Assembly (NCBI RefSeq): GCF_934643405.1
Contig: NZ_CAKUCL010000004.1
Location: 1-64,000, forward strand
Source: an uncultured Actinoplanes sp.
Lineage (GTDB): Bacteria > Actinomycetota > Actinomycetes > Mycobacteriales > Micromonosporaceae
Direction: 5' to 3'
Length of the DNA: 64,000 bases
In this document: one piece after another, positions 51,136 to 64,000 of the stretch
Numbering within the stretch: position 1 is the first letter of the stretch
Layout of the letters: each line of letters opens with the position of its first letter
The notes under the pieces: model-generated
Told to the model about the DNA's origin: nothing
The model's database searches: none
Seen by the model: the letters and a program-made list of their open reading frames with translations, nothing else
Program-made: the position numbers and the translations under genes

Positions 51136-51417
51136 TCAGTGAGTCTCGGGCTGGGCGGGAGTGGCGCTCTCGGCGAGAACGGTCACGCCGTCCGTGTCGA
51201 TCGAGAGGAATCCGCCGGTCACGTCGTAGGTCAGCTGCTCGCCACCGGCGAGCTTGACCCGCACCTGGGACGGCTCCTTGAGCAGGCCGAGAAGGGGCGC
51301 GTGACCCGGCAGCACACCGATCTCACCCTCGGTGGTGCGCGCGACGAGCATCTCGGCCTCGCCGGACCATACGCTTTCCTCGACGGCGACGACCTTGACG
51401 GGCAGCTGGTTGGCCAC
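51136..51417 (-). CDS. atpC: ATP synthase epsilon subunit, separated from atpD
   Basis: The 93-residue subunit is made mostly of the N-terminal beta-sandwich (PVKVVAVEESVWSGEAEML, GEIGVLPGHAPLLGLL). The C-terminal helical hairpin is very short, as in other actinobacteria. GTG 51417 is preceded by AGGGAGA. It regulates and couples the F1 motor. Unusually it does not follow atpD: an LCP-family gene and a terminator lie in between, so it must have its own promoter or depend on the LCP transcript. Confidence 0.93.
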   Translation of the reverse strand: MANQLPVKVVAVEESVWSGEAEMLVARTTEGEIGVLPGHAPLLGLLKEPSQVRVKLAGGEQLTYDVTGGFLSIDTDGVTVLAESATPAQPETH

Positions 51418-51470
51418 GCTGTCTCCCTGTTGAGCCTCGGTACCGATGGGGTGAAGTCTAAACGGCGGGA

Positions 51471-51493
51471 CCACCCGCCGTGGTGGCGGGTGG
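51471..51493 (-). terminator. Hairpin between LCP gene and atpC
   Basis: Arms CCACCCGCC and GGCGGGTGG are perfect over 9 bp with a 5-nt loop, 39 bp after the LCP stop on the minus strand and 53 bp before atpC. There is no clear T-tract, so termination may be partial and some read-through into atpC is possible. Confidence 0.4.
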
Positions 51494-51531
51494 CCACCGA
51501 CACAAGGTCGGCACAACGCGATTGCGGACGA

Positions 51532-52653
51532 CTACACGTTGTTGTTGATGTACTCGGGATTGTTCAGCAGGAACGCGGGCAACTTGTCCTGCTTGAGGGC
51601 GGTGAAGAACTCGTCCGCGTTCGGCGCGAGCTGCTCGCCCTGGTACTTCCCGTTCTCGAACAGCCCCCCGCCGGGCAGCTTGATCAGCGTCATGTTGTCC
51701 GACCGGATGTTCTTCAGGGCGAGGGCCCAGTCGATCACGCTGTGCCCGTTGCCGTCGAAGATGAGGGCCTTGCCGGCCGCCTTGAGCACCTTGTCGAGCT
51801 TGCCGGGGTTGGTGACGACGTCCTTGCTGAGCGCCTGCTTCGCCATCGCCTTGATGAACTGCTGCTGGTGACGCTGCCGGTCGTAGTCGCTGTTCGGCAG
51901 GCCGTAGCGCTGGCGCACGTAGTCCAGCGCCTGCCAGCCCTGGAGATGGTAGGTGCCCTTCTTGTACGTCGCCTGCGGCCCGTAGTACGGGTGGTCGCAG
52001 TTGTTGTTCGCGCAGCGGGCCAGGCGGGGGCGGGGTTTGCCGTTGGGCTGCAGGTGTTCCGACTTCACGTTCTGGTCGATCTTCATGGTGACGCCGCCCA
52101 TCGCGTCGACGATCGCCTTGAAGCCGTTGAAGTTGATGATCGCGCCGGCGTCGAACTTCTTGATGCCGGTCAGCTGCTGGACCGTACGGGCGAGAAGGTC
52201 GAAGCCCTGGACCACGTCATGCTTGCCGTTGCCGACCGCGCTGCCGAAGCCCATCGCCGCGTTGATCTTCGCGCGGCCGCCCCGGAAGCCGGTCTTCTCG
52301 AACGCGGGGATGTCCACCACGAGGTCGCGGGGGATGGAGAACAGGTACGCCTGGTCCATGCCCGCCGGGATGTGCGCCACGATGATCGAGTCGGAGAGCG
52401 GCGTCTGCTCGTCGGTGCGCGGGTCGATGCCGACCAGCAGGATGTTTTGGTCGCCCTTGATGTCGGAGACCTTCTGCTCGCCGCCGGCCGCCGCCGCGTT
52501 GCCGAACAGATCCTTCTGGTCCACGGCGCCGGCGTACCGCGCGACCAGCACCTGCGTGCTGACCAGGGCGGCGCCGCTGATCACCATGATCACGCACCCG
52601 AAGATCGCACAGAGCCGCGCCCAGAGCGGTGCCCGGCGTTTCGACTTCGCCAC
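51532..52653 (-). CDS. LytR-CpsA-Psr (LCP) family glycopolymer transferase
   Basis: The 373-residue product has an N-terminal cytosolic tail (MAKSKRRAPLW), one membrane helix (about 10-33) and an extracytoplasmic LCP domain. Family motifs are NILLVGIDPRTDE, SDSIIVAHIP, SIPRDLVVDIP and the late DYVRQRYGLPNSDYDRQRHQQ. LCP enzymes attach teichoic acids, arabinogalactan or other polymers to peptidoglycan. GTG 52653 follows GGGAGAT. The position between atpD and atpC, transcribed in the same direction, is highly unusual. No LCP-linked glycan genes are nearby. Confidence 0.92.
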   Translation of the reverse strand: MAKSKRRAPLWARLCAIFGCVIMVISGAALVSTQVLVARYAGAVDQKDLFGNAAAAGGEQKVSDIKGDQNILLVGIDPRTDEQTPLSDSIIVAHIPAGMDQAYLFSIPRDLVVDIPAFEKTGFRGGRAKINAAMGFGSAVGNGKHDVVQGFDLLARTVQQLTGIKKFDAGAIINFNGFKAIVDAMGGVTMKIDQNVKSEHLQPNGKPRPRLARCANNNCDHPYYGPQATYKKGTYHLQGWQALDYVRQRYGLPNSDYDRQRHQQQFIKAMAKQALSKDVVTNPGKLDKVLKAAGKALIFDGNGHSVIDWALALKNIRSDNMTLIKLPGGGLFENGKYQGEQLAPNADEFFTALKQDKLPAFLLNNPEYINNNV

Positions 52654-52810
52654 CTGATCTCCCAACGTTTTCCGGCTACCGAGAAGCACGGACCAAACTG
52701 CGCCGTCGTTCAACGGATGACCAGGGTACCGAAGTCAGATATGCGCGCAAATCGGACTTAACCACCGGTACGTGTTCAGGTTGAGCGACCACCCGCCGCG
52801 GCCTGAGCAG

Positions 52811-52862
52811 AAAATGGGCGAGGGCCCTGGTTCGCGCCTACGCGAACACAGGGCCCCCGCCC
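52811..52862 (-). terminator. Strong intrinsic terminator after atpD
   Basis: On the minus strand a long stem forms. The outer arms are GGGCG/CGCCC (5 bp), then a single mismatch, GGGCCCTG/CAGGGCCC (8 bp), a small bulge and CGCGAA/TTCGCG (6 bp) around a 4-nt loop. ATTTT follows it. It starts 9 bp after the atpD stop and ends before the LCP gene, so most atp transcripts should stop here. The rest of the gap to the LCP gene (52654-52810) has no clear promoter, although AT-richer stretches near 52735-52760 could hold one. Confidence 0.8.
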
Positions 52863-52870
52863 GTCACTGC

Positions 52871-55242
<2,372 letters not shown>

Positions 55243-55244
55243 GA

Positions 55245-56897
<1,653 letters not shown>

Positions 56898-56982
56898 CCT
56901 CTGCCTTCTCTGTCTAGCTCGGGACGTCGCCGCCACCGAGGGGCCTGCTCGTTCGGCGTCGCCGCCGATCGAGGTGTCAAAA

Positions 56983-57804
56983 CTATTTGGCGAACGCCTG
57001 CTTGGCCTGGTTGAGCCGGCGCAGGATGGTGCCGTCGTAGAGGTCGGAACCGATCTTGACGCTGACGCCGCCGATGATCGAAGGATCGACGTCGATCTTC
57101 AGCGACACTTCCCGGCCGTAGATGTCGGACAACTTGGCAGCCAGCGCCTGCTCGTCCGCCTCGGTGAGCGGCTTCGCCACCGTCACGTACGCGACCTCGC
57201 GGTCACGCTTCGCGGCGGTGAGCTCGACCAGGCGGGTCAACGAGGACTCGAAACTGCGGCCCCCGAAACCCTCGAGCGCCACCTCGGCGAGCCGGAGCGT
57301 GGCCGGCTGGGCCTTGCCCTTCAGCAAGTCCTCCACCAGCTTAACCCGACGCGAAGTCGGTGCACCGGGGTCACTGAGAGTGACCGCCAGTTCGGCGCTG
57401 CCCGAGACGATCTGCCCGAAGCGGAACAGCTCGTCCTCGACGTCGGCGAGGTTTCCGCCCTTCTGCGCCGAGGACAACAACGCCTCGGCACCGAGACGCT
57501 CGGTGACGTCGAGCAGCTCGCTCGGCTGCGAGAACCGACCGGTCACCAGGGTCGCCAGCGTGTCCACCGTGACCTCGGAGAGCTTGCCGGACAGCAGCGA
57601 GCGGAGCAGCTCCGCCCGCTGCGCGCCGGCCCGCGACGGGTCGGTCAGCGCCCGGCGCAGCCTCGGCTGCGCACGCAGCAGGGCCGCCACCGAGAGGATC
57701 TCGTCGGCGATCGTGGCCAGCTGAGCGGCCGAGGCCGAGCTGGTGTCCACGCCGAACTTGTCCACCGCCTTGGCGTACGCCTGCTGGCTGACGCTCGACG
57801 CCAT
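56983..57804 (-). CDS. atpH: ATP synthase delta subunit
   Basis: The 273-residue stator subunit is longer than the ~180 of E. coli, as expected for actinobacterial delta. It carries the typical C-terminal segment ([35 protein letters not shown]). The start overlaps the atpF stop. In mycobacteria atpF and atpH are rearranged or fused, whereas here they are separate, conventional genes. Confidence 0.93.
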   Translation of the reverse strand: MASSVSQQAYAKAVDKFGVDTSSASAAQLATIADEILSVAALLRAQPRLRRALTDPSRAGAQRAELLRSLLSGKLSEVTVDTLATLVTGRFSQPSELLDVTERLGAEALLSSAQKGGNLADVEDELFRFGQIVSGSAELAVTLSDPGAPTSRRVKLVEDLLKGKAQPATLRLAEVALEGFGGRSFESSLTRLVELTAAKRDREVAYVTVAKPLTEADEQALAAKLSDIYGREVSLKIDVDPSIIGGVSVKIGSDLYDGTILRRLNQAKQAFAK

Positions 57805-58361
57805 CAGCGCCGCCCGCCCGCCGAGCCGGCCGCGCCGAGCTCATCGATGAACCGCTCCACCGTGCCGCGGCTGCGCGCCTCGTCGGCGAGCGCCTCACCC
57901 ACGATGCGCCCGGCCAGGTCGACGGCCAGCGATCCCACTTCGGACCGCAGGTCCCGCACGATGCTCTCCCGCTGGGCCGCGAGCTGCTCGCGACCGGCCG
58001 CGATGATCCGGTCGGACTCCTCGCGGGCCTTGGCCAGCACGTCCTGACGAATGCCCTCGGCGTCGGCCCGGGCCTCGTCGCGGATGCGCGCGGCCTCGGT
58101 GCGAGCCTCGGCCAGCTGCGCGCGGTACTGCTCGAGCAACTGGTTGGCCTCGGCCTGAGCGGCCTCGGCACGCTTGATGCCGCCCTCGATCGCGTCCACC
58201 CGGGCCGCGAACGTCTTCTCCATCATCGGGAAGACGAACTTCATCAGCACCCAGCACAGGATCCCGAAGGCGATGGTGCCGAGCAGGATCTCCTGCCAGA
58301 TCGGGATGACCGGGTTGTGTTCGGCCTCTTCGGCAGCAGCGAAAATGAATTGGTTGAGCAC
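57804..58361 (-). CDS. atpF: ATP synthase b subunit
   Basis: The 185-residue stator stalk has one N-terminal membrane helix (WQEILLGTIAFGILCWVLMKFVF region, about 22-46) and a long charged helix that dimerises. The stop overlaps the atpH start by 1 bp. A ribosome site (GAGG) precedes the ATG, 29 bp after atpE. Confidence 0.94.
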   Translation of the reverse strand: MLNQFIFAAAEEAEHNPVIPIWQEILLGTIAFGILCWVLMKFVFPMMEKTFAARVDAIEGGIKRAEAAQAEANQLLEQYRAQLAEARTEAARIRDEARADAEGIRQDVLAKAREESDRIIAAGREQLAAQRESIVRDLRSEVGSLAVDLAGRIVGEALADEARSRGTVERFIDELGAAGSAGGRR

Positions 58362-58390
58362 TACTTACCTCCTTTGAGGCGGAGGGCGAT

Positions 58391-58627
58391 TTAGACGTTG
58401 CCCGCCCAGATGAAGCCGAAGGCGATGCCGAGCAGCGCGAGCGCCTCGATGACGGCGAAGCCGATCCAGACGTAGGGCAGCGTCAGACGCGACGACTCCG
58501 GCTGGCGGGCCGTCGACTGAATGTAGGCCGAAAAGACCAGGCCGACACCGATGCCGGGGCCGATGGCCGCGAGACCGTAGCCGATGGCGGCGGTGCTGCC
58601 CTCAACGGCGGCAATAACGTCAACCAT
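58391..58627 (-). CDS. atpE: ATP synthase c subunit
   Basis: The 78-residue hairpin of two membrane helices forms the rotor ring. The ion-carrying acid is Glu61 in FAVIEALAL. The first helix has the GxGxGxG-like AIGPGIGVGL packing motif. No sodium-ligand signature is apparent, so protons are the likely ion. Confidence 0.96.
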   Translation of the reverse strand: MVDVIAAVEGSTAAIGYGLAAIGPGIGVGLVFSAYIQSTARQPESSRLTLPYVWIGFAVIEALALLGIAFGFIWAGNV

Positions 58628-58703
58628 TACGAAATCCTCCTGGTATCTCGCGTGACTGTCACGCGGGACGACAACGGGGTGTTACAGCGGTGCGAGGTCG
58701 TGC

Positions 58704-59498
58704 TCAGTGCTCGTCGGCGAGCGCGCCCTGGACGTAGCTCGCGGTCAGCACCGTGAAGACGTAGGCCTGGAGGGCGACGACCAGGAACTCCAGGAACGTG
58801 AGCGCGATCGTCATGGCCCACGAGGCGATCGAGAACGGGATGAACCAGAGGTTGGCGTTCAGCATCGCGAAACCGCCCAGCGTGAACACCAGCAGCAGCA
58901 TGTGGCCGGCGAACATGTTGGCGAAGAGTCGGACGGCGAGCGAGAACGGCCGCACCAGGAAGTTGGAGAAGAACTCGATCGGAATCAGCAGCGGCAGAAT
59001 GAACCACGGCGCCGGCGGAATGAGCGCGGTCTTGAAGTACTTCACGAAGCCGTGGTGCCGGATGCCGACCGCGATGAACAGCACGTAGCTGATGAGCGCG
59101 AGAATGGCCGGGAAGGCGATGTGCGAGTTCGGCGAGATCTGCGCGACCGGGACGATGCTCCACAGGTTCATCAGGAAGATGAAGCAGAACAGCGTCGTCA
59201 GATAGGGCGCGAAATTGACGCCGCGGGGACCGATCATCTCGACCGCGACATTGTTCCGCACGAAGCCGTAGATGCTTTCCGCGATCCACTGCTTCTTGGT
59301 CGGGACCAGCTTGGGCTTCCGATAGGTCACCAGGAAGAAGATGATGATCAATGCGACCGACAGCCACATCAGGGCCGTGATCTTGGTAAACCAGAAGCTG
59401 TTCTGCTCGTTCCACGGCAGGATGCTGGGCGGGTAGAAGTCCTCGACACTCGGCGGGAACGGAACGTCCGCTGCGAGGACGATCGACTGACCGATCAC
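58704..59498 (-). CDS. atpB: ATP synthase a subunit
   Basis: The 264-residue integral membrane subunit forms the proton half-channels. The essential arginine is in PFSLAVRLFANMFAGH. GTG start. The 76-bp gap to atpE contains the AGGAGGA ribosome site for atpE and nothing else evident. Confidence 0.95.
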   Translation of the reverse strand: MIGQSIVLAADVPFPPSVEDFYPPSILPWNEQNSFWFTKITALMWLSVALIIIFFLVTYRKPKLVPTKKQWIAESIYGFVRNNVAVEMIGPRGVNFAPYLTTLFCFIFLMNLWSIVPVAQISPNSHIAFPAILALISYVLFIAVGIRHHGFVKYFKTALIPPAPWFILPLLIPIEFFSNFLVRPFSLAVRLFANMFAGHMLLLVFTLGGFAMLNANLWFIPFSIASWAMTIALTFLEFLVVALQAYVFTVLTASYVQGALADEH

Positions 59499-59513
59499 CG
59501 TAGCCCTTTCCTG

Positions 59514-59747
59514 TCAGGCGCCGAGACGGCGCACGATGAGGTAGACACCGCCGCCGATCCCCACGACCGCACCGATACCGGCGAAGATGCCCCTGGTTCC
59601 GACCCAGTGGTCGACCAGCAAACCGATCCCGCCCCACACCAACATCCCCGTGATGAGGTACGCGACCGCCGTCATGCCCATGCCCGTGTCGGGCGGGGGT
59701 GGACCGTCGTCACCGCGGGGATTCTGGGGAGGTTCTTGACCGGTCAT
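59514..59747 (-). CDS. AtpZ/AtpI-like two-helix ATP synthase accessory protein
   Basis: The 77-residue product has a Pro/Gly-rich cytosolic start (MTGQEPPQNPRGDDGPPPP) and two membrane helices with the VWGGIGLLVDHWVGTRGIFAGIG motif of AtpZ-type proteins. AtpZ and AtpI help assemble the c-ring or supply magnesium in other bacteria. It lies directly before atpB, 15 bp apart. ATG 59747 is used. Confidence 0.82.
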   Translation of the reverse strand: MTGQEPPQNPRGDDGPPPPDTGMGMTAVAYLITGMLVWGGIGLLVDHWVGTRGIFAGIGAVVGIGGGVYLIVRRLGA

Positions 59748-59899
59748 GACGGCCCGAACGATATCAGCAGGGAAGACAGGGTTAAGCGCGGCCCCCCGCA
59801 CAACCGCAGTTGTCCAGGCGTCAGGGGTCGCGCAACTGGATGGACACGGTACTCCCCCTTTGCCATAACCCTGCAAGCCACGACCGTTCACATCACCGG

Positions 59900-59921
59900 T
59901 TCGTGGTCAACAAACCACGAA
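59900..59921. promoter_or_regulatory. Inverted repeat TTCGTGGT-N6-ACCACGAA upstream of the atp genes
   Basis: Perfect 8-bp arms enclose caacaa. It lies in the 209-bp gap (59748-59956) between the AtpI-like and AtpZ-like genes. This is the largest gap in an otherwise tight cluster and the likely place of the main atp promoter. It may be an operator or a hairpin ending the glyA-atpI transcript. No confident -35/-10 pair was found. Confidence 0.4.
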
Positions 59922-59956
59922 AAGAGCGCTGACGAGCCAAAACGCGGCTCAGAAGA

Positions 59957-60406
59957 TCACTTCGGGCGACTCAGCCGGGTAAACCACCAGGCCTGCACGG
60001 CGGTCCACACGACGACCCCGGCGACGATGCCCCAGCCGAGCGCGGACTTGCCGGCCCAGTCGCTGGAGACCCCGAAAGCGAGGGCAAGTCCCAGGATTGT
60101 GTACTTCAGCACGTAAGTGATCAGAGCGAGCGGCATCAATAGAGCGGGCCGCACGGTGTCCGCCCAGGCGATCACCAATGTCGACATGGTGAAGCTGAGC
60201 GTCACGATCAACACGCCGGCCGCGGCGCCGAGCGCGGCCGCCGGGGAGCCGGCGACGAAACCGACCGACGCGGCGCACAACATCAGGGCCACCGCGACCG
60301 AGCTCAGGAACGGCAGGTGCGCCACCCGCCAGCGCGGGTCCGCGGGCAGCGGCGGGAGAACCGGCAGCGGTTGGTCGGCTTCCTCATCAAAAGCGGTGTC
60401 TGTCAC
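59957..60406 (-). CDS. AtpI-like membrane protein
   Basis: The 149-residue product has four membrane helices after an acidic/proline-rich cytosolic start. It matches the protein encoded upstream of atpB in actinobacteria (Rv1303 in M. tuberculosis). The AtpI family assists c-ring assembly. The GTG start overlaps the glyA stop by 4 bp (GTGA), which couples it to glyA. Confidence 0.8.
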   Translation of the reverse strand: MTDTAFDEEADQPLPVLPPLPADPRWRVAHLPFLSSVAVALMLCAASVGFVAGSPAAALGAAAGVLIVTLSFTMSTLVIAWADTVRPALLMPLALITYVLKYTILGLALAFGVSSDWAGKSALGWGIVAGVVVWTAVQAWWFTRLSRPK

Positions 60407-61692
60407 GTCATCACCTCCGCACGACCGTACGCGGGGAACCGGCGCACCAGTTCGGCGGCCTCCTCGGCGACCTCGGCCAGGCGGCGTTCCCCCGCCGCCA
60501 GCGCCGGGTCGCAGCGCACCGCGGCGCCGATCAGCCCGGCGATCTGCCGCATCTCGCCCTCCCGCATGCCCTGGGTGGTCACGCTGGGCGTGCCCACCCG
60601 GATGCCGGAGGCGACCGCGGGCGGTCGCGGGTCGAACGGGATCGCGTTCTTGTTGAGCGTGATCCGGGCCTGGTCGCAGCGCTGCTCGGCCTGCTGCCCG
60701 GTCACCTCCAGGCCGCGCACGTCGGCCAGCACCAGGTGGGTGTCGGTGCCGCCGGACACCGGGCGCATCCCCTCGACGGCCAGGCCGGAGGCGAGCGCCT
60801 GCGCGTTCTTCACGACCTGACGCGCGTAGGCCCGGAATTCCGGCAGCGACGCCTCCCGCAGGGCGACCGCCTTCGCCGCGATGACGTGCATCATCGGGCC
60901 GCCCTGGCTGAACGGGAAGACCGCCTTGTCGACGCGCTGAGCGAGTTCCTCACGACAGAGAATCATGCCGCCTCGCGGGCCCCGGAGCACCTTGTGTGTG
61001 GTGCAGGTGACCACGTCGGCGTGCGGCACCGGGGACGGTACCGCCCGTCCGGCCACCAACCCGATGAAGTGCGCGGCGTCGACCATCAGGTACGCGCCCA
61101 CCTCGTCGGCGATCTCCCGGAACCGACCGAAGTCAATGATTCTCGGATACGCCGTGGCCCCGCACACGATGACCTTGGGCTGATGGGCGAGCGCCAGGTC
61201 CCGTACCTCGTCGTAGTCGATCTCCTCGGTGTTCTCGGTGACCCGGTATCCGATCGGGTGGAACCACTTCCCGGAGAAGTTGACCCGGCTGCCGTGGGTG
61301 AGGTGCCCGCCGTGGGACAGCTCCATGGCCAGCACGGTGTCGCCCGGCTCGGCCAGCGCGGCGTACGCGGCGAGGTTCGCAGACGCCCCGGAGTGCGGCT
61401 GGACGTTGGCGTGCTGCGCGCCGAACAGGTCCTCGGCGCGCTCGACGGCGAGCTGCTCGGCCCGGTCCACCTCGGCGCAGCCGCCGTAGTACCGCCGTCC
61501 CGGATAGCCCTCGGCGTACTTGTTGGTCAGGGTCGATCCGAGCGCGGCCAGCACCGCCGGCGAGGTGAAGTTCTCGCTGGCGATCAGCTGGAGCCCAGCG
61601 CGCTGCCGGTCCAGCTCGGCGAGGAGCACATCGGCGATCTCCGGATCGGCGCTCTCGAGCGAGGCGAAGTCCGGCCCCCAGAAGGTGTCCAC
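60403..61692 (-). CDS. glyA: Serine hydroxymethyltransferase
   Basis: The 429-residue PLP enzyme converts serine and tetrahydrofolate to glycine and methylene-tetrahydrofolate. The PLP lysine is in [12 protein letters not shown]. The IASENFTS and QPHSGASAN motifs are present. GTG 61692 is preferred because GGGGGAGGG lies 3 nt upstream; ATG 61731 would add 13 residues. It lies upstream of the atp genes and overlaps the AtpI-like gene. M. tuberculosis does not have glyA in this position (from memory). Confidence 0.94.
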   Translation of the reverse strand: MDTFWGPDFASLESADPEIADVLLAELDRQRAGLQLIASENFTSPAVLAALGSTLTNKYAEGYPGRRYYGGCAEVDRAEQLAVERAEDLFGAQHANVQPHSGASANLAAYAALAEPGDTVLAMELSHGGHLTHGSRVNFSGKWFHPIGYRVTENTEEIDYDEVRDLALAHQPKVIVCGATAYPRIIDFGRFREIADEVGAYLMVDAAHFIGLVAGRAVPSPVPHADVVTCTTHKVLRGPRGGMILCREELAQRVDKAVFPFSQGGPMMHVIAAKAVALREASLPEFRAYARQVVKNAQALASGLAVEGMRPVSGGTDTHLVLADVRGLEVTGQQAEQRCDQARITLNKNAIPFDPRPPAVASGIRVGTPSVTTQGMREGEMRQIAGLIGAAVRCDPALAAGERRLAEVAEEAAELVRRFPAYGRAEVMT

Positions 61693-61771
61693 GTGCCCTC
61701 CCCCAGTAGGCAACGCTGCGGATTCGAGCATATGGGTTACGCAGCTCGCACCGAGGGCACACTCTGCAGTT

Positions 61772-63220
61772 ATGCGCTGCTTGGTGACCGGTGCCACTGG
61801 ATATATCGGTGGCCGCCTCGCCCCCCGGCTGCTGGAGGCCGGGCAGCAGGTCCGCTGCCTGACCCGCAGCACCGGGCGGATGCGCGACGTGCCGTGGGTG
61901 ACCCGCGCCGAGGTGGTCGAGGGCGATCTGACCGACCGGGAGTCGCTGCGTGCCGCCTTCGACGGGGTGGATGTCGCCTACTTCCTGGTGCATTCGCTGG
62001 GCCGGCGTGACTTCGAGGAGCTGGACCGGCGCGCGGCGCACAACTTCGCCGAGGCGGCCCGCGAGGCCGGGGTGAGCCGCATCGTCTACCTGGGCGGCCC
62101 GGAACCGGAGGCGGACCAGCGGCCGTCGGCCCATCTGCGCTCCCGGGCCGAGGTGGCCCGCATCCTCCTGGACGGCGCGGTGCCCACGGCGGTGCTGCGC
62201 GCGCCGGTGATCATCGGCTCCGGTTCGGCCTCGTTCGAGATGCTGCGCTATCTCACCGAGCGGCTCCCGGTCATGGTCACGCCGCGCTGGGTGCGCAACC
62301 GCATTCAACCGATTGCCGTACGGGACGTTCTCCGTTACCTCATCGCGGCGGCGACCCTGCCGGACGACGTTCACCGGGCCTTCGACATCGGCGGACCGGA
62401 CGTCCTGACGTACGAGCAGATGATGCGCCGCTACGCGAAGGTGGCCGGGCTGCGCCGCCGGGTCATCGTCCCGTTGCGGCCGCTCAGTCCCTGGCTGTCC
62501 GCGCACTGGGTGGGCCTGGTCACGCCGGTGCCGAACGCGATCGCCCGCCCGCTGGTGGCCAGCCTGGTGCACGAGGCGGTGGCCCACGAGCACGACATCG
62601 CCAAGTACGTCCCGGGCGACGACCCGATCGGCTTCGACGCCGCGGTCCGCCTGGCGCTGAGCAAGATCCGCGACGCGAACGTGGAGACCCGCTGGTCCAC
62701 CGCGTCCGGGCTGGACGCCGCCGCCGACTCGCTGCCCTCCGACCCGGACTGGGCCGGCGGCAGCGTCTACGTCGACGAGCGGAGCCGCGAGGTGGCCGCC
62801 CCGGTCGAGTCGCTGTGGCGGGTGATCGAGGGGGTCGGCGGCGACAACGGCTGGTACTCGTTCCCGCTGGCCTGGTCGATACGCGGCTGGCTGGACCGGC
62901 TGGTCGGCGGGGTGGGCCTGCGCCGCGGCCGGCGCGACCGGCACCACCTGCGGGTCGGCGAGGCGCTGGACTGGTGGCGGGTCGAGGAGATCGTGCCCGG
63001 TTCGCTGCTGCGGCTGCGCGCCGAGATGCGGGTGCCGGGCCGGGCCTGGCTGGAGATGTGCGCGATCCCGGACGGCGAGGGGCGCAGCATCTACCGGCAG
63101 CGGGCGGTGTTCCTGCCGCGCGGGCTGGCCGGGCACGCGTACTGGGCGTCGGTGCTGCCCTTCCACGGCCTGGTCTTCAACGGCATGGCCCGCAACATCG
63201 CGCGCGGCGCGGAGAGTTAG
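61772..63220 (+). CDS. NAD(P)-binding atypical SDR protein with C-terminal DUF2867 domain
   Basis: The 482-residue product has an N-terminal Rossmann domain ([11 protein letters not shown], 7-17; the GDLTDRESL and [13 protein letters not shown] segments) of the atypical NAD(P)H-binding SDR type. About 150 C-terminal residues follow as a DUF2867-like, SRPBCC-shaped domain ([25 protein letters not shown]). Function is unknown; a lipid or quinone substrate is a guess. It is divergent from glyA. Its 3' end overlaps the convergent Sua5 gene by 4 bp. Confidence 0.83.
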   Translation: MRCLVTGATGYIGGRLAPRLLEAGQQVRCLTRSTGRMRDVPWVTRAEVVEGDLTDRESLRAAFDGVDVAYFLVHSLGRRDFEELDRRAAHNFAEAAREAGVSRIVYLGGPEPEADQRPSAHLRSRAEVARILLDGAVPTAVLRAPVIIGSGSASFEMLRYLTERLPVMVTPRWVRNRIQPIAVRDVLRYLIAAATLPDDVHRAFDIGGPDVLTYEQMMRRYAKVAGLRRRVIVPLRPLSPWLSAHWVGLVTPVPNAIARPLVASLVHEAVAHEHDIAKYVPGDDPIGFDAAVRLALSKIRDANVETRWSTASGLDAAADSLPSDPDWAGGSVYVDERSREVAAPVESLWRVIEGVGGDNGWYSFPLAWSIRGWLDRLVGGVGLRRGRRDRHHLRVGEALDWWRVEEIVPGSLLRLRAEMRVPGRAWLEMCAIPDGEGRSIYRQRAVFLPRGLAGHAYWASVLPFHGLVFNGMARNIARGAES

Positions 63221-64000
63221 GCGGCGGCGCGGCTCAGGCGGTCCCGGACGGCCAGCCACTCCTCGGTGGCCGGCGGCTCCCGCACCAGGATGGTGGCCAC
63301 CCCCGCGTCGTCCAGCCGGTGCAGCGCGGCGTACAGGTCGGCGGCGTACTCGGCCGGGTCGCCGGAGAGCACCTCGGCGCCCGCCACCGCGGCCGGCTCA
63401 TAGGTGAGCACCCCCACCGACTCGGAGACGTCCGCCTCCCGCACCTCGCCGACCAGCACCACCTTGGCCCGTGGCGCGTAGTGGCGCTTGCTCATCCCGG
63501 GAGAGTTCCGGGCGGTTCCCGCGTGCGGCAGCGCGATGGTCCCGAGAACCTCGCGCAGCTCCCGCAACGGCAGTGCGCCCGGCCGCAGCAGGGTCGGCAC
63601 CGGCGTGGTCAGGTCGAGCACGGTCGACTCGATACCGCGCGCGGCCGGGCCGCCGTCGAGCACCAGCGGCACGTCGGGCAGGCTGCGCAGCACGTGCTCC
63701 GCGGTGGTCGGCGAGATGGCCTCGGACCGGTTGGCGCTCGGCGCGGCCAGCGGCAGCCCGGTGATCTCGAGCAGGCTGAGCGCCACCTCGTGCGCCGGGA
63801 TCCGGATCGCGATGGTGTCACCCGCCGTGCCCGCCTCGGGCAGCCGCGGGTCGCGCGGCACGACCAGGGTCAGCGGGCCGGGCCAGAACCTCGCGGCCAG
63901 TTCGTCCGCGGCTGCCGGCCACTCCCGGGCCAGCGAACGGGCCGCCTCGACGCTCGGCACGTGCACGATCAACGGGTTCCAGGACGGCCGGTTCTTCAGC
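63217..64000 (-). CDS. L-threonylcarbamoyladenylate synthase (Sua5 type), 5' end off window
   Basis: The visible 260 residues start LKNRPSWNPLIVHV and lack the N-terminus. The enzyme makes threonylcarbamoyl-AMP from threonine, bicarbonate and ATP, the first step of t6A37 tRNA modification. The YrdC core (SANRSEAISPTTAEHVL) is followed by a linker and a short C-terminal Sua5 domain, so this is the two-domain Sua5 form rather than TsaC. M. tuberculosis has its homologue (Rv1301) upstream of the atp genes as well. Confidence 0.9.
   Translation of the reverse strand, partial: LKNRPSWNPLIVHVPSVEAARSLAREWPAAADELAARFWPGPLTLVVPRDPRLPEAGTAGDTIAIRIPAHEVALSLLEITGLPLAAPSANRSEAISPTTAEHVLRSLPDVPLVLDGGPAARGIESTVLDLTTPVPTLLRPGALPLRELREVLGTIALPHAGTARNSPGMSKRHYAPRAKVVLVGEVREADVSESVGVLTYEPAAVAGAEVLSGDPAEYAADLYAALHRLDDAGVATILVREPPATEEWLAVRDRLSRAAA

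Noticed and set aside
51532..52653. LytR-type transcriptional attenuator
   Set aside because: An old name for LCP proteins. The membrane anchor and extracytoplasmic LCP domain indicate a glycopolymer transferase, so no regulatory role over atpC was assumed.

Overview
The window is high-GC DNA (about 70% or more by eye) packed with genes on both strands. It uses many GTG starts and 1-4 bp start/stop overlaps. The gene content points to an actinobacterium, and the style (DivIVA-like coiled-coil proteins, DUF2550, NucS mismatch repair, a large NAD-glutamate dehydrogenase, an Asp-type MurA) suggests Micromonosporaceae such as Actinoplanes. That placement is an inference from gene content, not a computed match. 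I saw no rRNA, tRNA, CRISPR array, prophage or intact insertion sequence.

Left part (1-29 kb). An Hsp70-like ATPase with a repetitive tail runs off the left edge, followed by a proline-rich anchored protein and an enoyl-CoA hydratase. Next is a sugar block: a ROK regulator, an ABC ATPase and ribokinase, divergent from a GH3 N-acetylglucosaminidase with a likely ROK operator between them. After a 61-bp hairpin repeat array comes a three-gene TetR operon with two perfect operators. NAD-glutamate dehydrogenase, a lipoprotein penicillin-binding protein, an arginase-family enzyme and a thioredoxin/TPR protein follow. The acyl-CoA section holds the isobutyryl-CoA mutase large subunit, thiolase, the MeaB GTPase and methylmalonyl-CoA epimerase, interspersed with a GNAT enzyme, a diguanylate cyclase and a PadR/flavoprotein pair.

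Middle (29-47 kb). Two paralogous DivIVA-like coiled-coil proteins precede an AI-2E family permease, a decayed IS481-type transposase fragment, a hydrolase, a zinc-ribbon protein, an aldehyde dehydrogenase and an ABC exporter. Then come DUF2785 and NucS genes, two membrane proteins, and an uncharacterised module of an FtsK/SpoIIIE-like ATPase plus a membrane protein. 3-hydroxybutyryl-CoA dehydrogenase closes the region.

Right part (47-64 kb). This is an ancient actinobacterial core block: murA, a cobalamin adenosyltransferase, DUF2550, the F-type ATP synthase, glyA and the TsaC/Sua5 tRNA-modification gene. The ATP synthase cluster is unusual. A LytR-CpsA-Psr gene and a strong intrinsic terminator separate atpC from atpD. 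Several genes (NucS, epimerase, thiolase, thioredoxin/TPR, murA, adenosyltransferase, DUF2550, atp, Sua5) correspond to the Rv1301-Rv1324 segment of Mycobacterium tuberculosis, recalled from knowledge.

How the genes work together. The adenosyltransferase makes the B12 cofactor, IcmA uses it, MeaB protects such mutases, and the epimerase, thiolase, hydroxybutyryl-CoA dehydrogenase and hydratase handle connected C4/C3 acyl-CoAs. MurA, the PBP, the LCP enzyme, the GH3 enzyme and the DivIVA-like proteins relate to wall synthesis, turnover and polar growth. Tandem minisatellites (15, 21, 24, 36 and 61 bp units) recur across the left half and are a distinctive trait of this DNA.
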